NCBI GenBank assembly: GCA_015548865.1
Contig: JADMXW010000023.1
Span: 29,682 to 93,681 of the forward strand
Length of the DNA stretch: 64,000 bases
Origin: Serratia marcescens
Lineage (GTDB): Bacteria > Pseudomonadota > Gammaproteobacteria > Enterobacterales > Enterobacteriaceae
Direction: 5' to 3'
The notes below the pieces were generated by a model. That model was not told where the DNA came from. It did not search any database and saw only the letters and a list, made by a program, of their open reading frames with translations. Within the stretch, counting starts at the first letter, position 1. Each line of letters begins with the position of its first letter. Below are positions 35,176 through 44,712 of this stretch, piece by piece. The translations under genes were made by a program, and so were the position numbers.

Positions 35176-36354
35176 TTAACGATTGACCCAGCCCAGCGTG
35201 CGGCGCGCAAAGGCATCACGCACGGGGGAGACGGTATTCATGGTCATCAACCCCAGATTACGGCCCACTTCCAGCGTGGTAAAACTGTTGGCGAACAAGC
35301 GCACCAAGCCGTCTGTCAGCGCAATCGTAGCCTGCTGGTCTGGTTCTCGGCGCTGCGCGTAGCGGCTTAGCACGCGGTAACTGCCGGTATCTTCCTTGTG
35401 TGCAGCGGCCTGTGTAAGGGTTTCTGCCAGTGACATCACGTCTCGCAATCCGAGATTGAATCCCTGACCGGCAATCGGGTGCAGCGTTTGCGCCGCATTG
35501 CCCACCAATGCCACGCGATGAGCGATATGTCGTGCCGCCGTCACTAGCCGCAGCGGATAGGTGTGGCGTTCGCCGATGTGGGTAATTGCCCCCAATCGCC
35601 AGCCAAACGCGCGTTGCAGTGCAGCCCGGCATTCCGCCTCACTCCAGGCGGCAACCTGTGTTTGGCTCGATAAGGGGTGGCACCACACTAATGAACTGCG
35701 CCCATCACGCATTGGCAGCAGCGCCAACGGACCGTCAGGGGTAAAACGCTCAAAGGCTTTGCCAGCATGGGGCTGCTGGGTGCGGATGTTGGCAATAACG
35801 GCAAACTGTGGGTATTCCTCTGTCACCCATTGCATACCGCAAGCTTGCGCCAATGCGGAGGAAGAGCCGTCTGCTGCCACCAATAGTGTGCCATGCAGCG
35901 TACTACCGTCATCCAGTTGCAGGGTAGCATCTTCGGCACTGCGCTCAACGTGCACCACTTTACGCGGGCAGTGTACGCGCACGCCCGGTGCAGTGTGCAA
36001 TAACCGAAACAGGGCTTGCCCGACCTGATATAGCTCGACCACATACCCCAACGCGGCGGCTCGGTAGTCACGGGCCTGCATGTTGACCACGCCTGCATGG
36101 CCGCGATCGCTGACGTGAACCGACGTGATGGGTTCCGCTTCGCTCGCAATGGCCTGCCAGATACCGATACGCTTGAGTTGTTGTACCGTGCCTTCCGCCA
36201 GAGCAATAGCGCGCGCGTCAAATCCGGGGTGTGCGCTGTCCAACGGCGAGTGTGCTTCAATCATCTCGACGGGAAGGGTGCCACCGGAAAGGGCGGAAAT
36301 GGCCAGCGCCAGCGTTGCTCCGGCCATACCTCCGCCGACTATCAGGATAGTCAT
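35176..36354 (-). CDS. ubiH: 2-octaprenyl-6-methoxyphenol 4-hydroxylase UbiH
   Basis: 392 residues, paralogue of UbiI in the same operon. It hydroxylates C4 of the ubiquinone ring precursor. The FAD motifs are ILIVGGGMAGATLALAIS, VAADGSSSALA and LVGNAAQTLHPIAGQGFNLG. The second half of that last motif has NAAQ where UbiI has DAAH; this is normal for UbiH. It begins five bases after pepP stops, so translation is probably coupled. Confidence 0.95.
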   Translation of the reverse strand: MTILIVGGGMAGATLALAISALSGGTLPVEMIEAHSPLDSAHPGFDARAIALAEGTVQQLKRIGIWQAIASEAEPITSVHVSDRGHAGVVNMQARDYRAAALGYVVELYQVGQALFRLLHTAPGVRVHCPRKVVHVERSAEDATLQLDDGSTLHGTLLVAADGSSSALAQACGMQWVTEEYPQFAVIANIRTQQPHAGKAFERFTPDGPLALLPMRDGRSSLVWCHPLSSQTQVAAWSEAECRAALQRAFGWRLGAITHIGERHTYPLRLVTAARHIAHRVALVGNAAQTLHPIAGQGFNLGLRDVMSLAETLTQAAAHKEDTGSYRVLSRYAQRREPDQQATIALTDGLVRLFANSFTTLEVGRNLGLMTMNTVSPVRDAFARRTLGWVNR

Positions 36355-36359
36355 GGCGA

Positions 36360-37709
36360 TTATCTCTCAGCCTGTCGCGCTGCGCTGGCCTGCGCCATCA
36401 GTGTTTCAATCTCGTCGGCGTCTTTGACTACGCCTGCCGTTAGCACTTCGTTGCCGCTGTCAGTAATCAGAATGTCATCCTCAATGCGGATGCCGATGCC
36501 GCGATACTCATGGGGCACTTTGGCGTCCGGGGCGATATAGAGTCCCGGTTCGACGGTGAGCACCATGCCGGGTTCCAGTAGACGACTGCGATCTGATGCA
36601 CCGTAATCACCAACATCATGTACGTCCAGTCCCAGCCAATGGCTGAGGCCATGCATATAGAATGCTCTGTGCGCCTGTTCAGCGATCAACTCATCGACAT
36701 TACCTTTCAGTACGCCGAGTTTGACCAACCCGTCCACCATGATGCGAATGACCTGCTCGTTGACTTCACGAATGCTGACACCGGGCTTGAACAACGCCAG
36801 CGCTTTGCGTTGAGAAGCCAGCACAATGTCATAAATCGCACGCTGCGGGGCGCTAAATTTCCCACTGACCGGAAAAGTGCGTGTGATATCGCCAGCATAG
36901 CCCTGATATTCACACCCTGCATCGATCAGCACCAGATCGCCTTCGCGCATTTGCCGTTCGTTCTCTGTGTAGTGCAGAATGCAGCCGTTATCACCGCTGC
37001 CGACGATAGTGTTATAGGAAGGATAGCGTGCGCCGTGGCGGGTAAATTCGTGATGAATTTCCCCTTCAAGCTGATATTCGTACATCCCAGGTTCACAGCG
37101 TGTCATGGCTTGGATATGGGCCTTGGCGGTGATTTCTCCGGCTTGACGCATCAGTTCTATCTCTTTTGGTGATTTGAACAGACGCATCTCGTGCACCCAA
37201 GGTCGCCAGTCGGTCAGTGTGGGCGGCGCGATGAGACCCTGACGCGTGCCGCGCCGTAACGTCTCCAGTGCGTTGAACAGCAGGCTGTCTGCATACTCAT
37301 ACAATCCTTGAGCGTGATAAATCACATCCAGTCCGTTCAGCAAGAGGTGCAATTGCGTATTGATGTCGGTAAAGGGCAGGGCGCGATCAACATTCAAGCG
37401 CGCCGGGGCCGCTTCTTGCCCCAGACGGCGACCAAACCAAATTTCTGCCGTGACATCGCGAACGCGGTTGAATAGGACGGTATGGTGATGGTGTTCATCG
37501 CTTTTTACCAGTAACAGTACGGCTTCCGGCTCGTTAAATCCGGTGAAGTACCAAAAATCGCTGTTCTGGCGATAAGGATACTCACTGTCAGCGCTTCGCG
37601 TTGCTTCCGGCGCTGCGAAAAAAAGAGCTGCGCTGGCGGGGGCCATTTTCTCCAGCAACTGCTGGCGGCGGCGAGTATATTCCTGACAAAAAGCATCTTG
37701 TTGAATCAT
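36360..37709 (-). CDS. pepP: Xaa-Pro aminopeptidase II
   Basis: 449 residues, M24 metallopeptidase with an N-terminal aminopeptidase-P domain (EYPYRQNSDFWYFTGFNEPEA quoted in part: YPYRQNSDFWYFTGFNEPEA). It removes an N-terminal residue in front of proline. The dinuclear Mn site is seen as LIDAGCEYQGYAGDITRTFP, the histidine in HGLSHWLGLDVHD, glutamate in VEPGLY and glutamate in IRIEDD. The ATG at 37709 has AGGAG nine bases upstream; the GTG at 37712 is less likely. It sits between ygfB and ubiH as in other enterobacteria. Confidence 0.95.
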   Translation of the reverse strand: MIQQDAFCQEYTRRRQQLLEKMAPASAALFFAAPEATRSADSEYPYRQNSDFWYFTGFNEPEAVLLLVKSDEHHHHTVLFNRVRDVTAEIWFGRRLGQEAAPARLNVDRALPFTDINTQLHLLLNGLDVIYHAQGLYEYADSLLFNALETLRRGTRQGLIAPPTLTDWRPWVHEMRLFKSPKEIELMRQAGEITAKAHIQAMTRCEPGMYEYQLEGEIHHEFTRHGARYPSYNTIVGSGDNGCILHYTENERQMREGDLVLIDAGCEYQGYAGDITRTFPVSGKFSAPQRAIYDIVLASQRKALALFKPGVSIREVNEQVIRIMVDGLVKLGVLKGNVDELIAEQAHRAFYMHGLSHWLGLDVHDVGDYGASDRSRLLEPGMVLTVEPGLYIAPDAKVPHEYRGIGIRIEDDILITDSGNEVLTAGVVKDADEIETLMAQASAARQAER

Positions 37710-37786
37710 CACCTGCTCCTGTTTGATACACCTTCAGTGATTTCCCCCTTTTGCAGGGAATCACTGGGGGAATGACTGATGCGCTA

Positions 37787-38371
37787 TTAATGTAGCGTCG
37801 GTTTTTTTTTCTCCGGTGCGGTTTGTACCGGGCGGTTATACTCGCTGTGGCAGAGAATGGCAGAGACTCTGACGTATTCGATGATTTCTTCCAGCGATTG
37901 CGCCAGCTCTTCCTGATCTTCATCCTCGTCATAGCCGAGTTGAGCGATATTGCGTAAATCGTCGATGGCTTCTTTCAGTTCGCCCTGCGCTTTGTTCAGG
38001 CGTGGCTGAACGACGCCCAACCCAAGCAGAAAATGATTGACCCATCCGGCCAGTGCATCGGCACGGTCAAATACGCTTACTGCGGTGTTGTCGTCATCCG
38101 GCAGCAGCAGTTGGAATTCAAAGCCACTCTCTTCCAGCGCCTCTTTCGTTACCTGATACAGCGTTTGCAGGGGTTGAGAAACAAGGTGAGAGAAAGCCAA
38201 ACCATCGTTTGTCAGCTCGTGTAACAGCGTTTTCCAGCTGTCATCGTTGTTGCCCCCGCACAGAATGCCGCTGATAAGCCCATGCATTTCCGCTGCCGTC
38301 AATGCAACTTGTTGCTGTGTAAGGAGCGTATCTATGGTTTCATAGCCGGGATAAGTGGTTTCTATGGACAT
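37787..38371 (-). CDS. ygfB: YgfB/YecA-family protein
   Basis: 194 residues, two more than E. coli YgfB, all alpha-helical. Typical segments are [19 protein letters not shown] near the start and [16 protein letters not shown]. The family is conserved in gamma-proteobacteria. A Pseudomonas relative modulates a transcriptional regulator, but the role in enterobacteria is unclear. It is the first gene of the leftward operon and divergent from zapA. Confidence 0.93.
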   Translation of the reverse strand: MSIETTYPGYETIDTLLTQQQVALTAAEMHGLISGILCGGNNDDSWKTLLHELTNDGLAFSHLVSQPLQTLYQVTKEALEESGFEFQLLLPDDDNTAVSVFDRADALAGWVNHFLLGLGVVQPRLNKAQGELKEAIDDLRNIAQLGYDEDEDQEELAQSLEEIIEYVRVSAILCHSEYNRPVQTAPEKKKPTLH

Positions 38372-38559
38372 GTGCTTTGGTCATCGTTGACGGGTTGGTA
38401 TCGTGTTATGCTACCACCAAGCTCTGCTGCTATGCCAGAAAGGGCTTGTTTCTTCTATGTTGAGTTATTATAGTGGCGCCCGCGTGAATGGGCTGTTGCC
38501 AGCCAGTGATATGAATTTTTTCTGCGGGCGCAGAAAACGAAATGAGGCAGGAAAGGGGC

Positions 38560-38889
38560 ATGTCTGCACAACCAGTAGATATTCAAATCTTTGGCCGTTC
38601 GTTAAGAGTCAATTGTCCGCCAGAACAACAGGAAGCGTTGAATCAGGCTGCGGAAGATCTTAACCAGCGGTTGCAGGATCTCAAAGTGCGCACACGCGTG
38701 ACCAACACGGAACAATTGGTGTTTATTGCCGCGTTGAACGTATGCCATGAGCTGGCGCAAGAGCGCCTGAAAACGCGGGATTATGCCGCGAACATGGAGC
38801 AGCGGATCCGCATGTTGCAGCAGACCATCGAGCAGGCATTGCTGGAGCAAGGGCGCATCAGTGAGCGCCAGGGCACGCCCTTCGAATGA
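38560..38889 (+). CDS. zapA: Cell division protein ZapA
   Basis: 109 residues, as in E. coli. A globular N-terminal part ([20 protein letters not shown]) precedes a long coiled coil (about residues 60-100). ZapA forms tetramers that cross-link FtsZ filaments at the division ring. The ATG at 38560 is preceded by GAAAGGGG; an in-frame upstream ATG at 38542 is not. The 6S RNA gene follows, the conserved zapA-ssrS-fau order. Confidence 0.95.
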   Translation: MSAQPVDIQIFGRSLRVNCPPEQQEALNQAAEDLNQRLQDLKVRTRVTNTEQLVFIAALNVCHELAQERLKTRDYAANMEQRIRMLQQTIEQALLEQGRISERQGTPFE

Positions 38890-39005
38890 GTCAAGCGTGC
38901 GGCAGGGTGATGGCTCGCATTTTGGTTTTTTAAATTGATTTTTGCTAGTTGCCCGATGTTTTTCGCTATAAAGCGTGATAGAGTTATTCACGAGTAAAGA
39001 ATAAA

Positions 39006-39189
39006 ATTTCTCTGAGGTGTTTGTCTGCGGGTCAGTCCCCTGAGCCGATATTTCAAACCAACAGAATGTAACGCTCCGCAGCCGGTGAGCATGCTCGGTT
39101 CGTCCGAGAAGCCTTATGGTTGCGACGGTATGTTCACCTTGAACCAAGGGTTCAAGGGTTACCACCTGCGGCGGCATCTCGGAGATCCC
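39006..39189 (+). ncRNA. ssrS: 6S RNA
   Basis: 184 bases. The 5' end ATTTCTCTGAGGTGTTTG pairs with the 3' end CGGCATCTCGGAGATCC, and the core contains GTCCCCTGAGCCGATATTTC, GGTGAGCATGCTCGG and CCTTGAACCAAGGGTTCAAG, which are near-identical to E. coli 6S. It mimics an open promoter and sequesters sigma-70 RNA polymerase in stationary phase. Its place between zapA and fau is conserved. Confidence 0.97.
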
Positions 39190-39219
39190 TTCTCTCCTTT
39201 CTTTTCCCTGTTATTGCCT

Positions 39220-39825
39220 ATGAGTTCTGCGACTATGCCCACTTCGCCACACCAACAGCGACAGGCAATGCGCGATCGTGTGCGTCAGCTACGTCGTGCG
39301 CTCACACAGGAACAGCAAGCCCGATTTGCCAGGCAGATTGCCGAACGTGCGTTGGAACAACCTGAGGTGCAGCGGGCGGAGAGAATAGCGTTATTTCTGT
39401 CGTTTGATGGTGAACTGGATACCCAGCCGTTGATAGCGCGCCTGTGGCAGCAGGGAAAGGCGGTGTATCTGCCGGTACTGCACCCTTTTTCACCGGGACA
39501 CCTGTTGTTTTTACAGTACGATGCGCAGACCCCGTTGGTGAAGAATCGCCTGAAGATCGTTGAGCCGCGTTTGGATGTGCGTCGCGTGTTGCCGTTGACT
39601 CAGCTTGATCTTCTGTTCACCCCGCTGGTGGCATTTGATGCACAGGGGCAACGCCTGGGCATGGGGGGCGGATTTTATGACAGGACGCTGCAGCGCTGGC
39701 AGCAGCAGGGACCCTATCCCATAGGGCTGGCACATGACTGCCAGCAGGTGGATGCCATCCCGAGCGAAGCGTGGGATATCCCCTTGCCCGCCATTCTGAC
39801 ACCCTCTCGCCGCTGGCAGTGGTAG
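39220..39825 (+). CDS. fau: 5-formyltetrahydrofolate cyclo-ligase family protein
   Basis: 201 residues from the start used. It converts 5-formyl-THF to 5,10-methenyl-THF with ATP. The signature is FTPLVAFDAQGQRLGMGGGFY, quoted in part as GQRLGMGGGFYDRTL, with AVYLPVLHPF earlier. The start is uncertain: ATG at 39220 or 39235, neither with a strong Shine-Dalgarno sequence; both follow the 6S RNA 3' end, with which fau is normally co-transcribed. Confidence 0.93.
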   Translation: MSSATMPTSPHQQRQAMRDRVRQLRRALTQEQQARFARQIAERALEQPEVQRAERIALFLSFDGELDTQPLIARLWQQGKAVYLPVLHPFSPGHLLFLQYDAQTPLVKNRLKIVEPRLDVRRVLPLTQLDLLFTPLVAFDAQGQRLGMGGGFYDRTLQRWQQQGPYPIGLAHDCQQVDAIPSEAWDIPLPAILTPSRRWQW

Positions 39826-39843
39826 CAGATTGCTGGTGTGCTC

Positions 39844-41103
39844 TTACAATGTCGGTGTATCCGGCCCGCCAGATGTGCGATGTGACAGCATTTGCTGCAC
39901 CAGCTCCACGCAGCGCAGGAAACGTGAATCGTAGTCTGATTCAGTAACGTGTATATAAGAGACGTTGTTTTTCACCAGCATGTTCTTCAATAACGTCTGA
40001 AACGCGCTGCGCGCGGTACTGCTACCCAGGCTACGTAAACCATCCGCGACCCACGGCGTATTGTTTTCCAGCAGGATCACCAAATCAAACCGATACTCGT
40101 CAATCAGCGCCTGTACAAAGGGGTGTTCTCGCCCTTCGTACTGCTTGCAGAAGGCTTGGGTAGTGATGAAGTCAGTATCGATAAAAGCTACTTTGTTGGC
40201 GTATTTCACCGCGAAATCAATGTATTGAGCTTGCCCTAATGCGATTTTGTCGTAGTCGGAATATTGCAGTGCCATCTCGTCACCGCCCAAATGTGAGAAG
40301 ACATAATCCCGACCAAACTCCCAGGCGCTGGTGGTATTGAAGATATTGGCGAGCTTATTGACCAGCGTTGATTTACCGCTTGATTCACCGCCGAGAATGG
40401 CGACAGTGCGTACAAAAAAGGGTTTAACTTCCGTGGGAATGTAATCCCAATAGCGGAATGGATCGTGACGGATCTGCGCGCCGCTGATGTTCATAAATGA
40501 TCGTTCTGGGTCAACCAACATGGCATCAATGCCCAAATGCTCTCGATACTGCGGGGCATCTTGCGCTTCGCTGGTGTAGACAAAGTTGGGCTCAATCGCT
40601 TTCTCTTGCATAAAGGCTTTGATGCCGCGACTCCATACATCCCAACCGTGCGGGTAAGGCTCCATACCTTCTTCGTTAAAGGCGTGAATGCGGATATTTT
40701 TTTGATACTTAAAGGTTTGTAGCAGCCAACGCAGACGATCGCTTACGGTGGGCTGCTGCGACATGGCGCTGTGTTCAAACAGCAGGCGGTCGCGTGATTC
40801 GTCGTAACCCAGGATCACATGCAGTTCATCAACCTGGCTACAGGCGCGCTGGATCAGGTAGATATGACCGGTATGCAGCGGGTAGAACTTGCCGAATACC
40901 ACCCCAATGGTTTTGTTGTGACGGGGAAATTCCAGTTCCAGAAAGCGATGCAGTGCTTCCAGCTTTTGGGCGCTGGGGTTTTTGATCTTGGCATTGAGCA
41001 ACTGGCTGAGATAGCCCTTGGTCATGCCGGTTGCATCGGCAACCTGCTGAAGGGTACACCCTTTCTTGCGGATGGCGGGTTTCAGGTAATCAAAAGATGA
41101 CAT
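39844..41103 (-). CDS. nadR: NadR: NAD repressor, NMN adenylyltransferase and ribosylnicotinamide kinase
   Basis: 419 residues with three domains: an N-terminal XRE helix-turn-helix (about 1-60, LQQVADATGMTKGYLSQLLN), a nucleotidyltransferase domain with GVVFGKFYPLHTGH near residue 70, and a kinase domain with Walker A GGESSGKST near 240. It represses NAD synthesis genes and salvages nicotinamide riboside. The start MSSFDYLK at 41103 gives the family length; an upstream ATG at 41127 lies at the edge of a NadR-box-like palindrome. In E. coli nadR follows radA in the same direction, as here. Confidence 0.95.
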   Translation of the reverse strand: MSSFDYLKPAIRKKGCTLQQVADATGMTKGYLSQLLNAKIKNPSAQKLEALHRFLELEFPRHNKTIGVVFGKFYPLHTGHIYLIQRACSQVDELHVILGYDESRDRLLFEHSAMSQQPTVSDRLRWLLQTFKYQKNIRIHAFNEEGMEPYPHGWDVWSRGIKAFMQEKAIEPNFVYTSEAQDAPQYREHLGIDAMLVDPERSFMNISGAQIRHDPFRYWDYIPTEVKPFFVRTVAILGGESSGKSTLVNKLANIFNTTSAWEFGRDYVFSHLGGDEMALQYSDYDKIALGQAQYIDFAVKYANKVAFIDTDFITTQAFCKQYEGREHPFVQALIDEYRFDLVILLENNTPWVADGLRSLGSSTARSAFQTLLKNMLVKNNVSYIHVTESDYDSRFLRCVELVQQMLSHRTSGGPDTPTL

Positions 41104-41130
41104 CGTTAGGCACTCTTGGTTTAGCATGTG

Positions 41131-41148
41131 TGTTTAGCATGCTAAACC
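41131..41148. promoter_or_regulatory. NadR-box-like palindrome upstream of nadR
   Basis: TGTTTA-GCATGC-TAAACC fits the NadR consensus TGTTTA-N6-TAAACA with one mismatch. A second partial copy (GGTTTAGCATG) overlaps 41119-41129. The site lies 28 bases upstream of the nadR start, implying autoregulation. Confidence 0.65.
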
Positions 41149-41198
41149 AAGATATCACAAGCTTACCTAACCTGCGCGAATGTTACTGAGGATTGGCA

Positions 41199-42581
41199 CT
41201 ACAGATCCTCAAGGATCGCTAAGGCATCGGTGAGCTTTTTCACACCAAAAACCTGCATGTTGGCAGGAGGGCGCTTTGGTGCATTGGCATGTGGGACGAT
41301 GGCGCGTTTGAAGCCGTGTTTGGCGGCCTCGGAAATACGTTCCTGACCACTGGGTACGGGCCGTATCTCCCCAGACAGCCCCACCTCGCCGAATACCACC
41401 AGATCCTGTGGTAGTGGTCTGTCGCGCAGGCTGGAAACCAACGATAACAGCAACGCCAGATCGGCACTGGTTTCAGTGACCTTTACACCGCCAACCACGT
41501 TCACGAATACATCCTGATCTGCCATTTGCAGACCTCCGTGGCGGTGTAGCACGGCGAGCAGGAGTGCCAGTCGGTTCTGTTCCAGACCGACGGCGACGCG
41601 GCGGGGGTTTGCCATCATAGAATGATCGACCAGCGCCTGAATCTCCACCAGCAACGGGCGCGTACCTTCCCACACCACCATAACGGAACTGCCGGACATG
41701 ACTTCATCACCCCGGCTGAGAAAAATGGCGGAGGGGTTGCTGACTTCACGCAACCCTTGTTCGGTCATGGCGAACACGCCCAATTCGTTAACGGCACCGA
41801 ACCGATTTTTATGGCTGCGCAGGGTACGAAAGCGGGAATCAGCATCACCGTCGAGTAGCACGGAGCAGTCAATACAGTGCTCCAATACCTTAGGGCCGGC
41901 TAATGAACCATCTTTGGTGACATGACCCACCATCACGATAGCGACACCGCGCGTTTTGGCAAAACGGGTAAGATAAGCTGCGGTCTCCCGCACTTGCGCC
42001 ACGCTGCCGGGTGAGGATTGGATATCCGCTAGATGCATCACCTGAATAGAGTCTATCACCATCAGTCTGGGCTGCTCCTGCTCAGCAATCAGACAGATTT
42101 GCTCGATGCTGGTTTCGGACAACATATTGAGGTGCTGTGTCGGCAGGCCCAGGCGGTGTGCACGCATCGCGACCTGCTGTAGCGACTCTTCCCCCGTGAC
42201 GTACAGGGTTTTCATCTGTTCAGAAAGTTTGCACAGCGTTTGCAGCAGCAGGGTACTTTTGCCAGCGCCAGGGTTGCCACCGATCAAAATGGCGCTACCG
42301 GGTACCACGCCGCCGCCTAATACGCGATCGAACTCACTAAAGCCGGTGGAAAAACGCGGCAGCGCTTCCAGGCTGATGTCAGACAGCTTTTGTACTCGGC
42401 TGATGCCCTCATGTTCGCCCGCATAGCCAGTACGGCGATCGGTACGGGACGTCGCGGCAGCGGCCAGCCGGACTTCGGTAATGGTGTTCCAGGCATTGCA
42501 GGCGCTGCATTGTCCCTGCCAGCGCGGGTAGTCGGCACCACATTCGTTACAAACGAAGGCGCGTTTAACGGCTTTTGCCAC
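41199..42581 (-). CDS. radA: DNA repair protein RadA
   Basis: 460 residues as in E. coli. N-terminal C4 zinc finger (FVCNECGADYPRWQGQCSAC), RecA-like ATPase with Walker A GGNPGAGKST, the RadA-specific KNRFG, and a C-terminal Lon-protease-like domain. RadA is a hexameric helicase that extends recombination intermediates. The start is GTG with GAGGTG upstream. Same operon direction as serB, 17 bases after it. Confidence 0.96.
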   Translation of the reverse strand: MAKAVKRAFVCNECGADYPRWQGQCSACNAWNTITEVRLAAAATSRTDRRTGYAGEHEGISRVQKLSDISLEALPRFSTGFSEFDRVLGGGVVPGSAILIGGNPGAGKSTLLLQTLCKLSEQMKTLYVTGEESLQQVAMRAHRLGLPTQHLNMLSETSIEQICLIAEQEQPRLMVIDSIQVMHLADIQSSPGSVAQVRETAAYLTRFAKTRGVAIVMVGHVTKDGSLAGPKVLEHCIDCSVLLDGDADSRFRTLRSHKNRFGAVNELGVFAMTEQGLREVSNPSAIFLSRGDEVMSGSSVMVVWEGTRPLLVEIQALVDHSMMANPRRVAVGLEQNRLALLLAVLHRHGGLQMADQDVFVNVVGGVKVTETSADLALLLSLVSSLRDRPLPQDLVVFGEVGLSGEIRPVPSGQERISEAAKHGFKRAIVPHANAPKRPPANMQVFGVKKLTDALAILEDL

Positions 42582-42598
42582 GGTTCACCTCATTACTG

Positions 42599-43576
42599 TT
42601 AGCGTTTTTCGTGCCGCAGGCTGCCACTCAGTACGCACATGACACCGGTTAAATCGGCGTGACGGATGCTGACGGGCGCCTGCTCATTCACTTTGGGCTT
42701 GGCATGATAGGCGATGCCGAGTCCAGATGCTTTGATCATCACCAGATCGTTGGCACCGTCACCGATAGCAATGGTCTGCTCTTCAGGGATCTCCAGCTTT
42801 TCAGCCAATTGGCGCAGAGTCTTGGCTTTATATTTGGCATCGACGATCGGGCCGATCACTTCTCCGGTCAACTTGCCGTCGCGCAGGCCCATTTCGTTTG
42901 CCACTGCCGCAACCAGGCCAAGTTTCTCTTTCAGATGATCGGCGAAATAGGTAAACCCGCCGGACGCGATGGCCACATGCCAGCCTGCCGCCTGCAACTG
43001 TTCTACCATGTAGGTCAGTCCTGGCATCAGAGGCAGGTTTTTACGCACTTTTTGCAGGATATCGGCATCGGCCCCCTTTAGGGTGCCAACGCGTTCGCGC
43101 AGGCTGGCGGAGAAGTCCAGCTCACCGCGCATCGCACGCTCGGTAATCGCGGCCACCTTTTCTCCGGTGCCTGCCAGTTTGGCAATTTCATCAATACACT
43201 CAATCTGGATGGCGGTGGAGTCCATGTCCATTACCAACAAACCCGGTGCTCGTAGCGTCGGGGTGTTGCACATCGGGGCTACATCCATCCCCAACTCGTG
43301 AGCCAGTTTGGTTGCACGTGGTGTGAGCGAGCCAGCCAAACGCACGACTTGATAGTCTTCAATATTCCAGGCGCTGACGATCACCATTGCCGCACCGAGC
43401 TTACGCTGGTAACGCGAGAGCAAGTTTTTGTCGAGCACGTCGCCGTAGAGTAACCAGCCGGTGTCCCCTGCACGGTAGTCGAGTGGCATAACTTCATCAC
43501 CGCTGAGTGATAATGGCAGTCCCGGCCAACAGTTAATCTCGTTTGGGAGATCGCGGTAGGTCTGACTATTCGGCAT
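42599..43576 (-). CDS. serB: Phosphoserine phosphatase
   Basis: 325 residues, HAD superfamily. It performs the last step of serine synthesis. Motif I VMDMDSTAIQ contains the nucleophile aspartate, motif II is IASGGFTYF and motifs III/IV include AIGDGANDLVMI. The N-terminal 110 residues are the ACT-like regulatory domain. The ATG at 43576 has AGAGGA upstream and gives the family length; a frame extension to 43657 is not needed. It is divergent from ytjB across 141 bases. Confidence 0.96.
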   Translation of the reverse strand: MPNSQTYRDLPNEINCWPGLPLSLSGDEVMPLDYRAGDTGWLLYGDVLDKNLLSRYQRKLGAAMVIVSAWNIEDYQVVRLAGSLTPRATKLAHELGMDVAPMCNTPTLRAPGLLVMDMDSTAIQIECIDEIAKLAGTGEKVAAITERAMRGELDFSASLRERVGTLKGADADILQKVRKNLPLMPGLTYMVEQLQAAGWHVAIASGGFTYFADHLKEKLGLVAAVANEMGLRDGKLTGEVIGPIVDAKYKAKTLRQLAEKLEIPEEQTIAIGDGANDLVMIKASGLGIAYHAKPKVNEQAPVSIRHADLTGVMCVLSGSLRHEKR

Positions 43577-43717
43577 GGGGCATCCTCTTCTGGCAAAAAT
43601 AGCGCGTACTGACGCGAGTAAACATAACAGAACATCACTCAGAAAACAGGGCAACAAGCTATCCTATCGCCAACGCTTCTGGCAACATGAAAGTATGCAA
43701 ATCGCTCAGGGATTCTC

Positions 43718-44395
43718 ATGGTCCACTCTCGGTTAAAATTCCGCTTACATCGTACCGCTATTGTGCTGATCTGCCTGGCACTGCTGGTCGCGTTGATGCA
43801 GGGCGCATCTTATTTCAGCCTGAGTCATCAAATGGCGCGTTCTGAGCAGGTTGAAGACATCGCTCGCACGCTGGCTCGGCAGGTTGCTTTCAGCCTGACG
43901 CCGTTGATGGAAAGTAATGATGATAACAGCCAGAAAATCAGCACGATGCTGGCACAGTTGACGCAAAATAGCCGCATTCTTGACGCAGCACTCTATCAGC
44001 AAGATGGGTCGTTGATTGCCCGAACAGGGGAGGAGGTCCTGGTTCGCGATCGGTTGGCGCTGGATGGTAAGCGGGTTGGTAGCTATTTCAATCACCAGAT
44101 TGTGCAACCTATCAACGGCAAGGATGGCCCGCTCGGTTTTCTGCGTATGACGCTTGATACTCACGTGTTGGCAACCGAAGCCAAACAGGTCGATAATACC
44201 ACCAATATCTTGCGCCTGATGATCCTGTTGGCGCTGGCCATTGGCATCATTCTCGCCCGTACACTGCTGCAGCATCGCCGTAGCCGTTGGCAGCAGTCAC
44301 CTTATTTGCTCACGGCCAATACACCGGTGAAAGAAGATGACGAAAATACGCCAGAGCCTGTTCCAAAGGAGAACACGGACAAGTCCACGTCATAG
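43718..44395 (+). CDS. ytjB: YtjB/SMP-family membrane protein
   Basis: 225 residues. It has an N-terminal membrane anchor (about 14-34), a periplasmic domain of about 125 residues (ILDAALYQQDGSLIARTGEE), a second helix at about 165-182 and a charged, disordered cytoplasmic tail rich in Glu, Asp and Lys. It agrees with E. coli YtjB (Smp), whose role is not well defined. Divergent from serB, the conserved arrangement. Confidence 0.9.
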   Translation: MVHSRLKFRLHRTAIVLICLALLVALMQGASYFSLSHQMARSEQVEDIARTLARQVAFSLTPLMESNDDNSQKISTMLAQLTQNSRILDAALYQQDGSLIARTGEEVLVRDRLALDGKRVGSYFNHQIVQPINGKDGPLGFLRMTLDTHVLATEAKQVDNTTNILRLMILLALAIGIILARTLLQHRRSRWQQSPYLLTANTPVKEDDENTPEPVPKENTDKSTS

Positions 44396-44712
44396 TGATA
44401 CATCGGTAACGGTGGTTCGTGTTGTTGCGTGCTACCGTGCCATCCCCGCCCTTTTGGTTTTCCTTTTCTTTTTATTGGTATAATACATTTCTTATTAAAT
44501 CGATGTTTGTCGTATATGCTGCATTTATTTTGTGACTCACATCACTATTTTCTCACGGTTATTTTCCCATATAAAAATTTTTTTTAATCTCCATCACAGT
44601 TTTCGGCGTGTTGAGGGCGTCTAATTGGTAGGACATGTTTTGCTGTGGTCGTGTATGTAGAAAAGAAATGTCTGACTAAATTTGTTTTTTATTCAATGTT
44701 GACGGGGAAAAT
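44396..44712. promoter_or_regulatory. Intergenic region upstream of the GntP-family permease
   Basis: 317 bases, no gene. It is AT-rich from 44455 with T-tracts and should contain the permease promoter. GACGGGG stands seven bases before the ATG at 44713. No terminator for ytjB is obvious. Confidence 0.45.
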
